A stretch of DNA of 64,000 bases from Sesamum alatum (lineage: Eukaryota; Streptophyta; Magnoliopsida; Lamiales; Pedaliaceae). Position 1 is the stretch's first letter, and each line of letters opens with the position of its first letter. Below, piece by piece: positions 11,781 to 22,200 of the stretch. The notes under the pieces are model-generated. The model ran no database searches. It had not been told where the DNA came from and saw only the letters and a list, made by a program, of their open reading frames with translations. A program made the translations under genes and the position numbers. The stretch lies in the NCBI GenBank assembly GCA_034509735.1, contig JACGWO010000004.1, positions 20,317,395 to 20,381,394 on the forward strand. The letters are read 5' to 3'.

Positions 11781-12430
11781 ATGGGTTATTCTCTGCACAA
11801 CAGAGTAGTACTCTCCATTGCTCTTAATTCTTTTCGCAATTACAGTTCCCTCTTCAATGTGTCACAAAGAAAAAGTGGGAAAGCCCTGACCTTGAGAGAT
11901 CTCTGCTCAGAGACCACGAAATCAGAAGATTGCTGAAACATCATCAACTCCAAGTTCAATAGATTTAACGGGACGGATCATAGGGGTGTTTTAGTCTTCG
12001 TAATCGACTTGGCAACAACAAAAGGTAATTCGGGATAGGAGGTCGAAGGTTGCTCCAAAGGTTTCCAGGATGCACTAGGACATGAGTAAAGAACAAGTCA
12101 TAAGCTTGATGGGAGGTCTTCAACTGAGACCCTCCGATACTTGGTTTATTTGATGCTAGTGAATGTAATAGATGTCTTTCCATAAATGAAGCATAATGAA
12201 TGTAGTTATAGAGCCAAATATGTTCACTTGTCTAGTCTATGTGGCGTCATTTCCAATTATGTGCGGTCAAATGATCGATGGCTCCGATCGCGAGATCTCT
12301 ACCGAGTCGGGGGTCATTTATGTGATTCCATGTGCATTTATAATTATCCCCATCAAAAGGCTACGAAATTCACGATAGACTTCACTGGCTTTTCGAGTAA
12401 GCCAGTTTTAATGATATGTTGAAGTACGAT
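11781..12430 (+). pseudogene. PMEI-like pseudogene a1 (N-terminal remnant)
   Basis: An ATG at 11781 opens MGYSLHNRVVLSIALNSF..., a signal-peptide-like start, leading to RDLCSETTKSEDC, the two-cysteine start of a PMEI/invertase-inhibitor domain. A stop at 11934-11936 follows the second Cys. Further on, 11975-12020 still reads like the conserved '.DxRGxxxxxIDLAxxKG' segment in another phase. A foreign 335-base stretch (about 12023-12357) then interrupts it, and sequence equivalent to the paired copy resumes near 12360. The C-terminal half, still visible in the duplicate near 18095-18225, is deleted here. Family members are secreted inhibitors of cell-wall pectin methylesterase or invertase; this copy cannot make one. 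Confidence 0.6.
12023..12357. other. Unidentified insertion inside PMEI remnant a1
   Basis: Copy 1 carries about 335 bases absent from the equivalent place in copy 2, where 'caaaaggcaatgaaatccacg' reads straight through. Both edges carry 'caaaagg' (about 12009-12015 and 12354-12360), compatible with a short target duplication. It is less AT-rich than its surroundings and keeps two overlapping plus-strand frames of 60-78 codons. I do not recognise either protein. Confidence 0.5.
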
Positions 12431-13096
12431 GATATATACTACAATACCAATTCGACATTGGTAGTGTCGTTTTCCCAATAAATCTATCTATAGAAGTAAC
12501 AGGGAGGAATTGGACTCCGACTTGAAAATTTATTCTAATACAATAATAGATTAGTATTCAAAATAAATTTTGCTAAGATTTATTTTGTACTTTAATTTCA
12601 AGTATCATTAATTAAAAAAATTAGAGTATAAAAGTCCAATATTCAGAGAAGAAAATATTAGTTTTGATATTACTCTCACTAAAATCTTGGGATGATCTAG
12701 ATAGAGGTGACAAACTTCATTTTGCTAGGAAAAACAAAGGTGTGAACCCATTACTAATGGAGTAGGGATGATTACATAAACATCAATACACCACACAATA
12801 ACCTTCAAAATATTCCAAACAATAGTACTCAACAATTTTGTCAAAACTTAATTATGATGATTGTGCTCTTTCTCTTTCATCTTATCTCTTACTAAGGTCA
12901 ATTTTTTGTTGTTATTCGATTAAAAAGTTGCAAAAACCCAATTAATACTTCTACTTCAATTTGTAAAAGCAAAAAAAAAAAAAAAATAGCAATGTGTTTT
13001 TGCCAAACAAACTAATTCCCATTAATAAAAACCTAGCTAAAATTTGGACAAAAAATCTTTAATCCATGAAAGAGCTTGATTCAACGATAATATAAG

Positions 13097-13114
13097 CCCC
13101 CCCCCCCCCCCCCC
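13097..13114 (+). repeat. Poly-C tract upstream of PMEI pseudogene b1
   Basis: Eighteen consecutive C residues follow 'tataag' about 75 bases before ATG 13189. The duplicate has 'gtccctccatgg' here instead, so the run expanded (or was mis-assembled) after duplication. Confidence 0.9.
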
Positions 13115-13188
13115 TGGACTTTGGTATTTGCAAATTGAGGCAAAACACTCCTAGCAAAATAAAGAAAGAAAGCGAGAAAGAAGAAGAC

Positions 13189-13620
13189 ATGGTTGTCTTC
13201 AATACCTCCTTTGTATTGATTCTCATATCAATTGTCTTCATGTCAATGGTACCAGCATAAACATGTCACAAATTGACCGATACTGAGATAAAGAATTTGT
13301 GCTCCAAGAGGCCTTGCTGAACTTTCAGTTGATTTGGCATCTAACAAGGCCAACAAAACACATTCCCTTCTCAACTCCTTGGTCAACGCAACCCATGATT
13401 CTCGATTGAAAAATATATACAAGTTGTTAAGAATTACTTACATGCAGGTGCTTACAAGAACATATATGTTCAAGTGAAGGACGCCTCTGAAGAAATCAAA
13501 CAGTGCAAGAAAGTGTATGGTGGAGTATCTAGCAATCGTGCACACATAAAGAAGAAAAATCATGAGTTTGATTTTATTCTCAGCATAGTTGAGGTTATAT
13601 TGGACAATCTTAAGAACTAG
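13189..13620 (+). pseudogene. PMEI-like pseudogene b1
   Basis: ATG 13189 opens an intact hydrophobic leader (MVVFNTSFVLILISIVFMSM), but TAA at 13258-13260 stops it just after the predicted cleavage zone. Compared with its duplicate at 19029-19574, two segments are missing. One is about 77 bases between 'gctccaag' and 'aggccttgctg' (13302), removing the second conserved Cys. The other is about 43 bases after 'caagttgt' near 13437, removing the third conserved Cys region. The tail (CKKVYGG equivalent, KKKNHEFDFIL) and the final TAG at 13618 are still readable. Both deletions have short matching bases at their edges. Non-functional. Confidence 0.85.
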
Positions 13621-14010
13621 GGAATCATGTGGGAAACCACAACCCATTAATTCATCTATATTTGTACTAGGTAACAACAACGCGTTATGCATGGCTTGAA
13701 ATGCCCAGGAAGTTATGCATTTAAATTCAGTGACAACAGGGTATCTACTGACCCTATTAAAATGAATTTATAAATTTGTAGAATGTGAATGTCGCATTCC
13801 AACACTACACAACTGAACTCCGGTATAACAAAGGCACAAAGATCATACAATGACATAAGGAACACCAAAGTATAAGAAATGAGAATAGACTTAAAACATG
13901 ATGCCCCAGATATCCAACATTTTAGTAATCCCTTCCTATTTTCATCGAATTACAATTTTGCTTGTGCGGTCAAAGAAGATAAAGGGAACGTTTTAAAGAA
14001 CTATTCCCTT

Positions 14011-14985
14011 GGGTCACATAGTATTGTAGTATTTTCTTTATACTAATTTAAATTATGGTATAATAAAACTTCTTATCTTTTATAAAACCATTTTATATTA
14101 CATTAAAGTATTTCATATATTTCTTATACATTTAAAGTCCTTAAAGTTCATAGGTTTAAATGAAATGCATACTAATTCTATTGTGTTATTTAATTTCCCC
14201 TAAAATTAACATCAAACTCCCCACTAATTTCTTAAGTACAATAAAAATTCAATATAGACACCGATATATTTCCAAAATTCCCAACTTCAAAATTCAAATA
14301 ATCCACAAATATATTCAATATATACAACCATATTTTTTGAAAATTCAAATAATCCACAAAATTCACTAATTCAACATATATAACATTATATTTCAAAATT
14401 TCCAAAATCAAAATTCAAATATCCAAAAATATATATTCAATATATACAACAATATATTTTCAACATGAGCTCTAAAACAAAAAGATTCAGACCCATATCA
14501 TTCAAAGCATAATTGTACATATCAAAGCACCACATGAACACGAATGCCACACACAAAAATAAATTAAAATCCAAAACAACGCCCAATAAAGAGGAAGAGA
14601 AACAAACACAGATACACAAACACTTCATAAATAATACTGGGTTGTGATCCATACAAAGCAATCATCATCAAAAATGCTAAAAGCTGGCGATGAAAAGTGG
14701 ACTGAGAAGATAGGGGTGCAGTGAGAGGCGAGCTGAGAGAAAGCAACGATGCGGGATGACGACGGGTGGGGGTAGTGGTGGGGGTCGGAGAGAGAGAGAG
14801 AGAGAAAGAGTAGTGGTGGCGATGGGAAATAGAGAGAGGGAGACAGGGGGGAAGGGGAGAATGGGGGAGAAAGAGACAGAAGAAGAAAGGGAGTGAGAGA
14901 AAAAACTGCTAAGCCGGGCTTATATATAAAAATTTATGTTCATGGCAAATAAATAAAAACAAGGCCTTTTAAATTGTTAGTACAT
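14011..14985. other. AT-rich spacer, no gene recognised
   Basis: From 14035 to 14460 the DNA is very AT-rich with repeats of 'aaaattcaaata' and 'tatacaaca/ccatat'. From 14640 to 14900 a purine-rich stretch includes a GA repeat (14790-14809). The short frames are simple-sequence products. It may be interior sequence of the CACTA-like element that ends at 16324. Confidence 0.4.
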
Positions 14986-16324
14986 AAAGTGTTTGCGATG
15001 GTTGTCTATTGGAAAATCCATCACAAATAATATCAAAACAAAATCGTTCTAAAAGCCCACCACAAAACTTTTGCCTCTACGATGGTGTTCACCACAATTT
15101 TTGCGACGTGCATTTTGAATTTTATTTCGCTCCAATTTTTTATTGTTCCGTCAAATTCTAATAATTTGGTGATTGGTGTTATGACGGTTGTGCTATGGAA
15201 ACACCTTAAAAAATAAAATCAAAACAATATTGTTTAGATTTTCATTCATATAGTCCTTCCCGAAACATAAAATCTGTCGCTAACTTATTGCATATGTATT
15301 TTTAAAAATTTTGAAAAGAAAAATAAAATTACCGTTCCGGACGCTTAAGTGATTTTAGAAAGTAAAAAAATTGTAATAAAACACATTGAATAGCATTTAC
15401 GGTGTTTCATAAATGAATTTTCATAGTTGTAGGTACTGTATTGATCTTACTTTGATCATCTGTCGTGGTAGTGCATGATTCGAAACCAGACCTTTAAATA
15501 TGATCGAGTTGATACCATTTTACATGCTTTGAAGTTTCAAAAAAATTCGATTAACATATGTAGAGATATTGTATCTGAAAACTGAGACTAATTTTCAAGA
15601 CGAGATCTGCGACAAAATTTGAGACATCGCCAAGCCCGTCGTAAAATGTTTAATTTCTTTTTAAAATTTTCTCTCCAAACTTTTTTGACTTTGCAAAGGG
15701 TTTTACCACTATTTTTTTTGCAATGGACATTTTGAAATTTATATCTCTATAATAATTTATTGTTCCGCCAAAATACATATAATAATCTTGCGACGAGGTC
15801 TGCGATGGATTTTTTAAAAACCATCCCTCAAAATTTTTTAAAAAATAGTTTTCTTCGGATAAACGTGTGATTCTATGGTCTTTGCCAGAAGTCGCAAGTC
15901 AACCCGTCTTTCGGATGCATTTGGGATGGACTTCTGCGATGGGCTTAATTTATCGCAATTTTTGCAACGGGGTTTGCGACGGGTTACCGACAGGCAATAG
16001 ACGATTGTAGAAAATGCTAAAAATTGTCGAAAATATTATCAGCCGGTCAAATAATGTCCTGAATTTGGGACCGAAATATTCCATCACAAAAGGCCATCAA
16101 AATTCGTAGACGGCAAAAATAATTGTGATGGGTTTTCCAACTGTCATCGACGAGACTGACTCTCCAACGTTTTCTGCGACAACATATCCCTCAAAAATTT
16201 AAATTCTTTTTTTCCGACACCAGATGACTCATCCATCGCAAGTTTGTCTCCAATTCCATCACTCATAGGGACGGAATTGTTCCGTCACAAAAAGCCCGTC
16301 ACAATAAAATAATTTTTTGTAGTG
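14986..16324. mobile_element. CACTA-like element end with subterminal repeats
   Basis: The right edge reads 'attttttgtagtg', the complement of CACTACAAAAAAT, a CACTA-superfamily terminus. Inside, the motif family 'ttgcgatgg / tgcgacggg / cgtcacaa' recurs more than ten times in both orientations (for example 14993, 15099, 15602, 15791, 15934, 15967, 16160, 16301), as expected of transposase-binding subterminal repeats. No matching left CACTA end or transposase was found, so this is a fragment or heavily deleted copy. It separates the two PMEI duplication copies. Confidence 0.6.
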
Positions 16325-16789
16325 GGCGTAATGCTATTAGATATAACAAAAGAGAGTATAATGTTATTTTTGTCCATTTAGGTAGAATTTACATAGTTAA
16401 AGAATTATGTGAAAGTCTAATAGTAGAGGGGTATTTTTTGATATCAATCCTCTAGTACAAGGAGGTAAAATGAATTTAACCCTAAATATTTTTTAGTGCG
16501 TAAATATTATAAAAAAGTATATTAATATTACGATCAAAAGCATTTCAAAATTAGCTTTATTCACTTTTAGTAGTTATCTTTGTAAGCCTCTATTGTAAAA
16601 AAAAATATGTTAAGCATTTTATTGAATTTTTCATGAGATTTTATATAAATTGAATATATTTTTTTAAAAACTTATTTATGCCTCACTGGCAAGCTGCATT
16701 CATTTTATTAGTGCCCTAAAAAGGGAAACATTCGACAGCTGTGACAGAATTAAATTAAAGTATTAAATAAGCTGAAAACTGAAGTTAAA
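16325..16789. other. AT-rich intergenic DNA
   Basis: No gene, terminal repeat or RNA gene recognised. It leads into the second copy of the PMEI-region duplication near 16790. Confidence 0.4.
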
Positions 16790-16913
16790 ACATGCAAGCA
16801 TGAAATACTACTCGTAATGACACTTCCAGTTCCTACTATATAAACAAGCCTTTTGATGAAATACTCCATTGCCAGAGAAGCAACATAAAAAAAATATTAG
16901 TATAAGTGTCAAA

Positions 16914-18280
16914 ATGGGTTATTCTCTGCACAACATTGTAATATCTCTTCATTGCTCTTAATTATTTTTGCAACTATATTCATGGTTCAAAATATCGGTC
17001 GATTTTTTATGATATCGGCTGATACGTATCCGTATCGGCCGGTGCCGATCTAATAATAACCCCCCATACCCTCTATTATCCGAGATGCTTTGGTATCGTC
17101 GATAATATCCGATAGCATCCAATATTATCAGCGATACAATGATAATATCTCATGTATTCGATAATATCCAATGATATCGGTGATATTATGAGTCCGAGGC
17201 ACTCTCATTGTTAATGGTGGTTAGGTTACAAATGGAAGATGGAAACAAAGTTGTTGATGAGAATCATGCTGATTTGCAAGTTCTTGATTCTATTAGTTTA
17301 AACATTGCAAGCAGAGGTTGTGAGAAATTTCTTGATGCTTGTATTTGTAAGTCTTTAACTATTTTGTCATTGAAGCAGTAATAGATAAAGAAAATTGTAT
17401 GATGATATTTTTATCATTTAAAGTGATATGTTTCACTAAGTGGCCAAAGTTGTTTGTCTTACTGAAGAAAAAGCGAGATGAAAGGCTTTAGTGTCAGTCA
17501 TGCGTATGTACTTCTAGCTTAGGGGTTCAAGTAGTGATTTCTTGACATTAAAAAATAGAATTCAAGAATGAAAAAGGTTGATCAAATAATAAAAATTATA
17601 GCAAGATTTTGGATTAAATTAAACCTCGTAACTATGAAGTATTGATATCTCCCATTAAACAAAATGAGTCATCAGACTTTAGTGACATGATGCAAGTTTA
17701 TCTTAACCATTCTTATGATTAATTTTATCGATGTTTGATACGATAAAACTTTTGGTTTGTAATATTATATGGTAATGTGTGATACTTAATCTTTTCTATA
17801 ATTTTATCTTTTTTAGGAAATTTTTTAAGCATCTTATAACACATTTACTTCGTATCGTCTGATAATATCCCGATACGCGGCGACCGATATGTAGAACAAT
17901 ACCTGGTGATATTATCATTGATACTGCGATTTTGAACCATATTAAGCAGATTCAACAAGGCAGATCACAGGGGTGTTTTAGGTGTCGTAATCGATGTGGC
18001 AATAGCAAAAGGCAATGAAATCCACGACAGACTTAACCAGCTTTTCAAGTAAGCCAGTTTTGATGATAAGTAGAAGTACGACTATATATACTGCTCCAAC
18101 AATTACAGCGATGCCATCCGCAGGCTAAATTTGGCGAAGAGAAGCTTGGATTCCAATCATTATTGGAATCTCTACATTCGGACATATGACACTTTACAAG
18201 AACTCCAGAGCTATAGCCATGAATATGACAGGAGTCAATCGACCCAAAACATAATAGGAACAAGAATAAGGTTGCCACTA
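16914..18280 (+). pseudogene. PMEI-like pseudogene a2, split by a transposon
   Basis: ATG 16914 opens MGYSLHNIV..., matching remnant a1. The hAT-type element at 16982-17940 follows, and the segment with the first two cysteines is absent. After the element, 17960-18010 reads ADHRGVLGVVIDVAIAKG, the conserved 'ADxRG..xxxIDLA' helix of the PMEI domain. Bases 18095-18225 read CSNNYSDAIRRLNLAKRSL and onward, the second helical-bundle half of the domain, with intervening stops. The phase breaks and the missing block make it non-functional. It shows that the sequence upstream of each b copy was a second, more diverged PMEI-family gene. Confidence 0.65.
16982..17940. mobile_element. Non-autonomous hAT-type element
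   Basis: Perfect 12-base inverted ends ATGGTTCAAAAT (16982) and ATTTTGAACCAT (17929-17940) bound 959 bases. Both subterminal zones are filled with 'gataatatc', 'cgatattatc' and 'tatcggtc' motifs. The same end sequence and motif array begin the transposase-bearing hAT element at 60501, so this is likely a deletion derivative of that family. No transposase motif remains. No 8-bp duplication is visible at the edges, probably because host sequence next to it was lost. Confidence 0.7.
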
Positions 18281-19028
18281 ACAGTTTGAGAAGATGATCA
18301 GCACTAAAACCAATTCAACATTGGTTGTGTCCTTTTCCAATAAATCTATCTAGAGAAATGAACTGGAGGAATTGGACTCTAACTAGAAAAATTGTTCTAA
18401 TGCAATAATGATTGTTTTTCAAAATAAATTTGTTGGGATTTTTTCATATTGTAATTTTGAATTTTATTAATTAAAAATTAGAGTAAAAAGTCTCATATTC
18501 AGAGAGAAGAAAATATTACTCCCACTAAAATCTTGGGGTGATCTAGATAGAGGTGACAAACTTCCTTTTGGTGGGAATATAAAGGAAACAAAGGTGTGAA
18601 CCCATGACTAAATGTAATATGGATGATTACTTAAACATCAATGAACCACACAATAACCTTCAAAATATGCCAAACAATAGTCCTCAACAATTTTGTCAAA
18701 AATTAATTATGATGATTGTGCTCTTTTTCTTTCATCCTATCTCTTACTAAGTTCAATTTTTTGTTGTTATATTCAAACAAAAAGTTGGAAAAATCAATTA
18801 ATACTTCTAATTTAGTTTGTGAACACAAAAAGACTATAGCAATGTATTTTTCCCAAACAAATTTATTCCCATTAATAAAACCTATCTAAAGTTTGGACAA
18901 AAAAATCTATAATTCATGAAAGAGCTTGATTCAACGCTCATATAAGAGTCCCTCCATGGCTTTAGTATTTGCAAACTGAGGCTAAACACTCCTGGCAAAA
19001 TAAAGAAAAAAGCAAGAAAGAAGAAAAC

Positions 19029-19574
19029 ATGGCTTTCTTCAATACCTCTTTTGTGTTGATTCTCATATAAATTATCTTCATGTCAATGGCACCACCATCA
19101 ACAAGTCACAAATTGACGGATACTGAGATAAAGAATTTGTGCTCCAAGACCATCAATCTTGGGGGTTGCTACAAGCTCTTAAAGTCTGATCCTCACACTA
19201 CAAATGCGGATGCAAGAGGCCTTGCTGAAGTTTTAATTGATTTGGCATCTAACAAGGCCAACAAAACACATTCCCTTCTCAACTCCTTTGTTAACGCAAC
19301 CCATGATTCTCGGTTGAAAAATATATGCAAGTTGTGTTCCAGTAATTACAATGATGTCATTCGTGATCTCAAAGTCGTTAAGAATTACTTACACTCAGGT
19401 GCTTACAGAAACATACATGTTCAAGTAAAGGATGCCTCTGAAGAAATCAGACAATGCAAGAAAGTGTATGGTGGCGCATCTAGCCATCATGCACACATAA
19501 AGAAGAAAAATCATGAGTTTGAATTTCTTCTTGGCATAGTTGAAGTTACATTGGACAAACTGAACAAGAACTAG
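19029..19574 (+). pseudogene. PMEI / invertase-inhibitor-like gene b2 with nonsense leader
   Basis: From ATG 19029 the leader MAFFNTSFVLILI is cut by TAA (19068-19070). The duplicate has TCA at that codon. The same frame reopens at ATG 19080 and runs 164 codons to TAG 19572. The domain is complete: first disulfide pair C21/C30 (NLCSKTINLGGCYKLL), the 'ADARGLAEVLIDLA' helix, then C86 (CSSNYNDVIRDL) and C126 (IRQCKKVYGG). That is the four-helix-bundle plan of plant invertase/pectin-methylesterase inhibitors, which normally act in the apoplast or vacuole. Without the leader, a product started at 19080 would stay in the cytosol. I treat it as a recently disabled gene. A possible alternative is a leaderless protein. 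A solo LTR begins 20 bases after the stop. Confidence 0.75.
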
Positions 19575-19588
19575 GGAATTGTGTGGGA

Positions 19589-21830
19589 AACCATGAAGGA
19601 CAAGCGGATCCGCCCGGGAGTGCGAGCGGAAGCGAGAAAGCGTGAAAAAGTGCGTAAGTTAAATCAGATCTAATTTAAAATATGAATCCCAAGGGGTGTA
19701 CCCTTGGGTGCTCAACCGGGCGTTCGATGTAGGATGTGTAAATATTACAAACATATATTTAAAACACATAGGGCATAGATGTATATTAAATCAATCAAAA
19801 CGTAATAAACCGTTACCTTTGATTATTTAGCGTATGCTCCCGGCTACTTGCGTTGTTCCTTCTCCGGAATGCTCACGAAATCCAAACGTATGGATTCTCC
19901 AAAGGTGATCCACACCACACCGGAAGAAACACACGTTCTTCTTGCTAGAAAAGAACGGGTTTAAGAAGGAATCGGTTTAAGAGAAGAACACTATGAATTA
20001 GTGCTCTCTTAAACTTACTTTGTTCTTCTTCTTGATTCAAAATCAAGTGAAGAACACAAGTGTAAGAGAGGGAGAGAGGCCGAGAGTTTGGGAGAGAGGA
20101 GAGGATTTTTGTCTTCTCTTTTTCCTAGAAAAAGATGAATAATGAATCACACATGCTTGGTGTTGTATATTCTAATATATATACATAATTAATGTTATTA
20201 TTGGAATGTGACTAGGTTCATCCAAGGATGTCTAGATTCATTCCAATCAATCACCATCAATTCTTCAATCAAGCCTACCAAAATTTATGGTATGATCAAA
20301 TCATACCAAAAGGGAAGAGCTTGATTGGAGTTGATTTGTCTCTTTCCAAAAGAGATAAGTCAACATACCACCTAGCATGAAACATGGCTGATTTTGCTTC
20401 CTCCAAGGGAGCATGTCGGCCATGTTTAATTAAGGGAAGAAGTCCAACTTCTTCCTATTCCAAAATAGGAATTATTTCTCCTCTCGGGTATAATTTAACG
20501 GACCGGGTTTTTATCGTAATCCAATTACGACGAACCCAACATTAAATCCAATTTAATGTCCATTTAAATTATTCCCGTTGATCTTTTAATCCAATTAAAA
20601 GATCCAACGTCTCAACGTCTCAACTTTCCATATTTAATCGAAAATCCAATTTACCGATTAAACGAAAGCCCGATACAATATCGGCCCGTCCATCCAATTG
20701 ACTTTCCCTTAAGTAATCCAATTACTTATTTTATCCTTCGAGATTGACTCCAAGTCAATCTCTCAACCTCCTCGGTGATTTGTGTGTGACCCTTTAGGTT
20801 CACCCTCAGCTAGACTTGGGCCCGTGTCCCACAAGGGCCCGTTACCATGGGTGGCCTTCTAGCAACGGTCCATGGCACTAGAGACTAGGTGAATTGGCGT
20901 GAACATTTAGGCGCCGATTCCGTACGGGTACGATCCTTCCGTCTATCGTCTCCCGGTCTTAGTCTAGGGTATGGAATTGGGTGTCGGTTCCCATCCTTGA
21001 CTAGGCATCTATGCTTAATACTCGAGACCACGTATGCTTCATTGCGTCAACACAGGAAACCATTCCCTGTTCGACCAACCACTGTGGCCACAGCTTTAAA
21101 CAGCATGAACGTGTCTCCGAGTACATAGGAGATACCTCTGTCACGTACTGACAGGGGATGGATCCTCTTCTTGGAATCCACCGTCCTCGCTACACATTCT
21201 GACTGCACTGGACAAGGCTTATGATAATCATCTTACAGAATGATTACCTCTCTCCAGGTCCAAGATACAGCCGTCATGTGCACGCGACTGCCATGATTCC
21301 TCAAGTCTGAGGATTACTCCCGTACTATCGGAACCGGGGAAAACCAATCATACCGACCAAGCCTCCAAGGCTTCCATATGATGATCCCCGCGAGTCAGTC
21401 CAGTCGGCTCGACCCCAGTCGACCAACCCATCAAGATCGTGTAGGCGTCCCACGCCTGTCGCTGATGAAACACGACACTCATCCAATGAACACGACTCTT
21501 GACGCAAGTCTCAATAGGACTCTCGATGCCCTGTCTCGAGGTCCTCGACTTGGAACGCTTCAGACCCAACTCTTAATCAGTTGGTTTCATGACCACCATC
21601 CAATGCGTGGCCCAACTGCACGAGTTGTTATCCATGGTCTGTGGGCTTTGTTGCGATATAAGTTAAACACCGTTTTAACAAATGTGAAATGAGCGCAACA
21701 AAGTAAGCACCAGAAGTGATAAATACTCATTTTATTCATCACATAATAATATTACATTTACATCAAGTTGTCAGATAGGTTACAAATCGCCAAACCTATT
21801 GGCTTTCTGGTCATCTATTCTAACAAACCA
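19589..21830 (-). mobile_element. Solo copia LTR with 5-bp target duplication
   Basis: The LTR is 19594-21825 (2232 bases, minus orientation), starting TGTTAGAATAG on the minus strand at 21825 and ending in CA at 19594. It is flanked by perfect AACCA duplications (19589-19593, 21826-21830). The unoccupied PMEI duplicate reads 'gggaaaccacaaccc' at this point, confirming the site. Conserved pieces shared with LTR A include 'ccaagtcgaggacctcgag' and 'gtctctagtgccatgg'. This is the expected product of LTR-LTR recombination removing the element interior. Frames within it are not genes. Confidence 0.92.
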
Positions 21831-22200
21831 TAGTCCATTTATTCATCTATATCTATATCTATATCTATGTTATACTAGGAAACAACACTGCGTTGTGCGT
21901 GGCTTGAAATGCCCAAGAAGTTTGCATTTAGATGGAGTAATAACATGGTATCTACCCACCCTATTAAAATAAATTTAAAATTTTTTAGAATGTGAATATC
22001 ACATTTTTCCATAATACTACGCACCTAAACTCTGGTATACCAAGGGCACAAACATCATACACTAACCTATGCAACACCGAAGTATAAAAAATGAGAGTGG
22101 ACTTATCCAACATTTCATAATTCCTGCCTATTTCTCTCGAATTACAATTTTATTTCTACCGTCAAAGAAGATGAAATGAACATTTGAAGAACTATGCCTT

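Larger units (their letters stand above)
11680..14010 (+). repeat. PMEI-region tandem duplication, copy 1
   Basis: This stretch aligns to 16790-22200 once insertions in the second copy are removed. Shared landmarks include 'gacacttccagtt', 'atgggttattctctgcac', 'cttggggtgatctagatag', the PMEI-like frame and 'gaattacaattttg'. Each copy held two PMEI-like sequences. Outside these, 12440-13180 is AT-rich upstream DNA with no gene. Confidence 0.8.
16790..22200 (+). repeat. PMEI-region tandem duplication, copy 2
   Basis: Same order as 11680-14010, but enlarged by a hAT-type insertion (16982-17940) and a solo copia LTR (19594-21825). Similarity resumes after the LTR ('ccatttattcatctata') and runs to about 22200. 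The block retains the less damaged PMEI frame and the C-terminal half of PMEI remnant a2. 18280-19020 is AT-rich upstream DNA with no gene. Confidence 0.8.

Noticed and set aside
20889..21692. Several 60-104 codon frames within the solo LTR
   Set aside because: They lie in both directions inside an LTR bounded by a target duplication and have no family motif.
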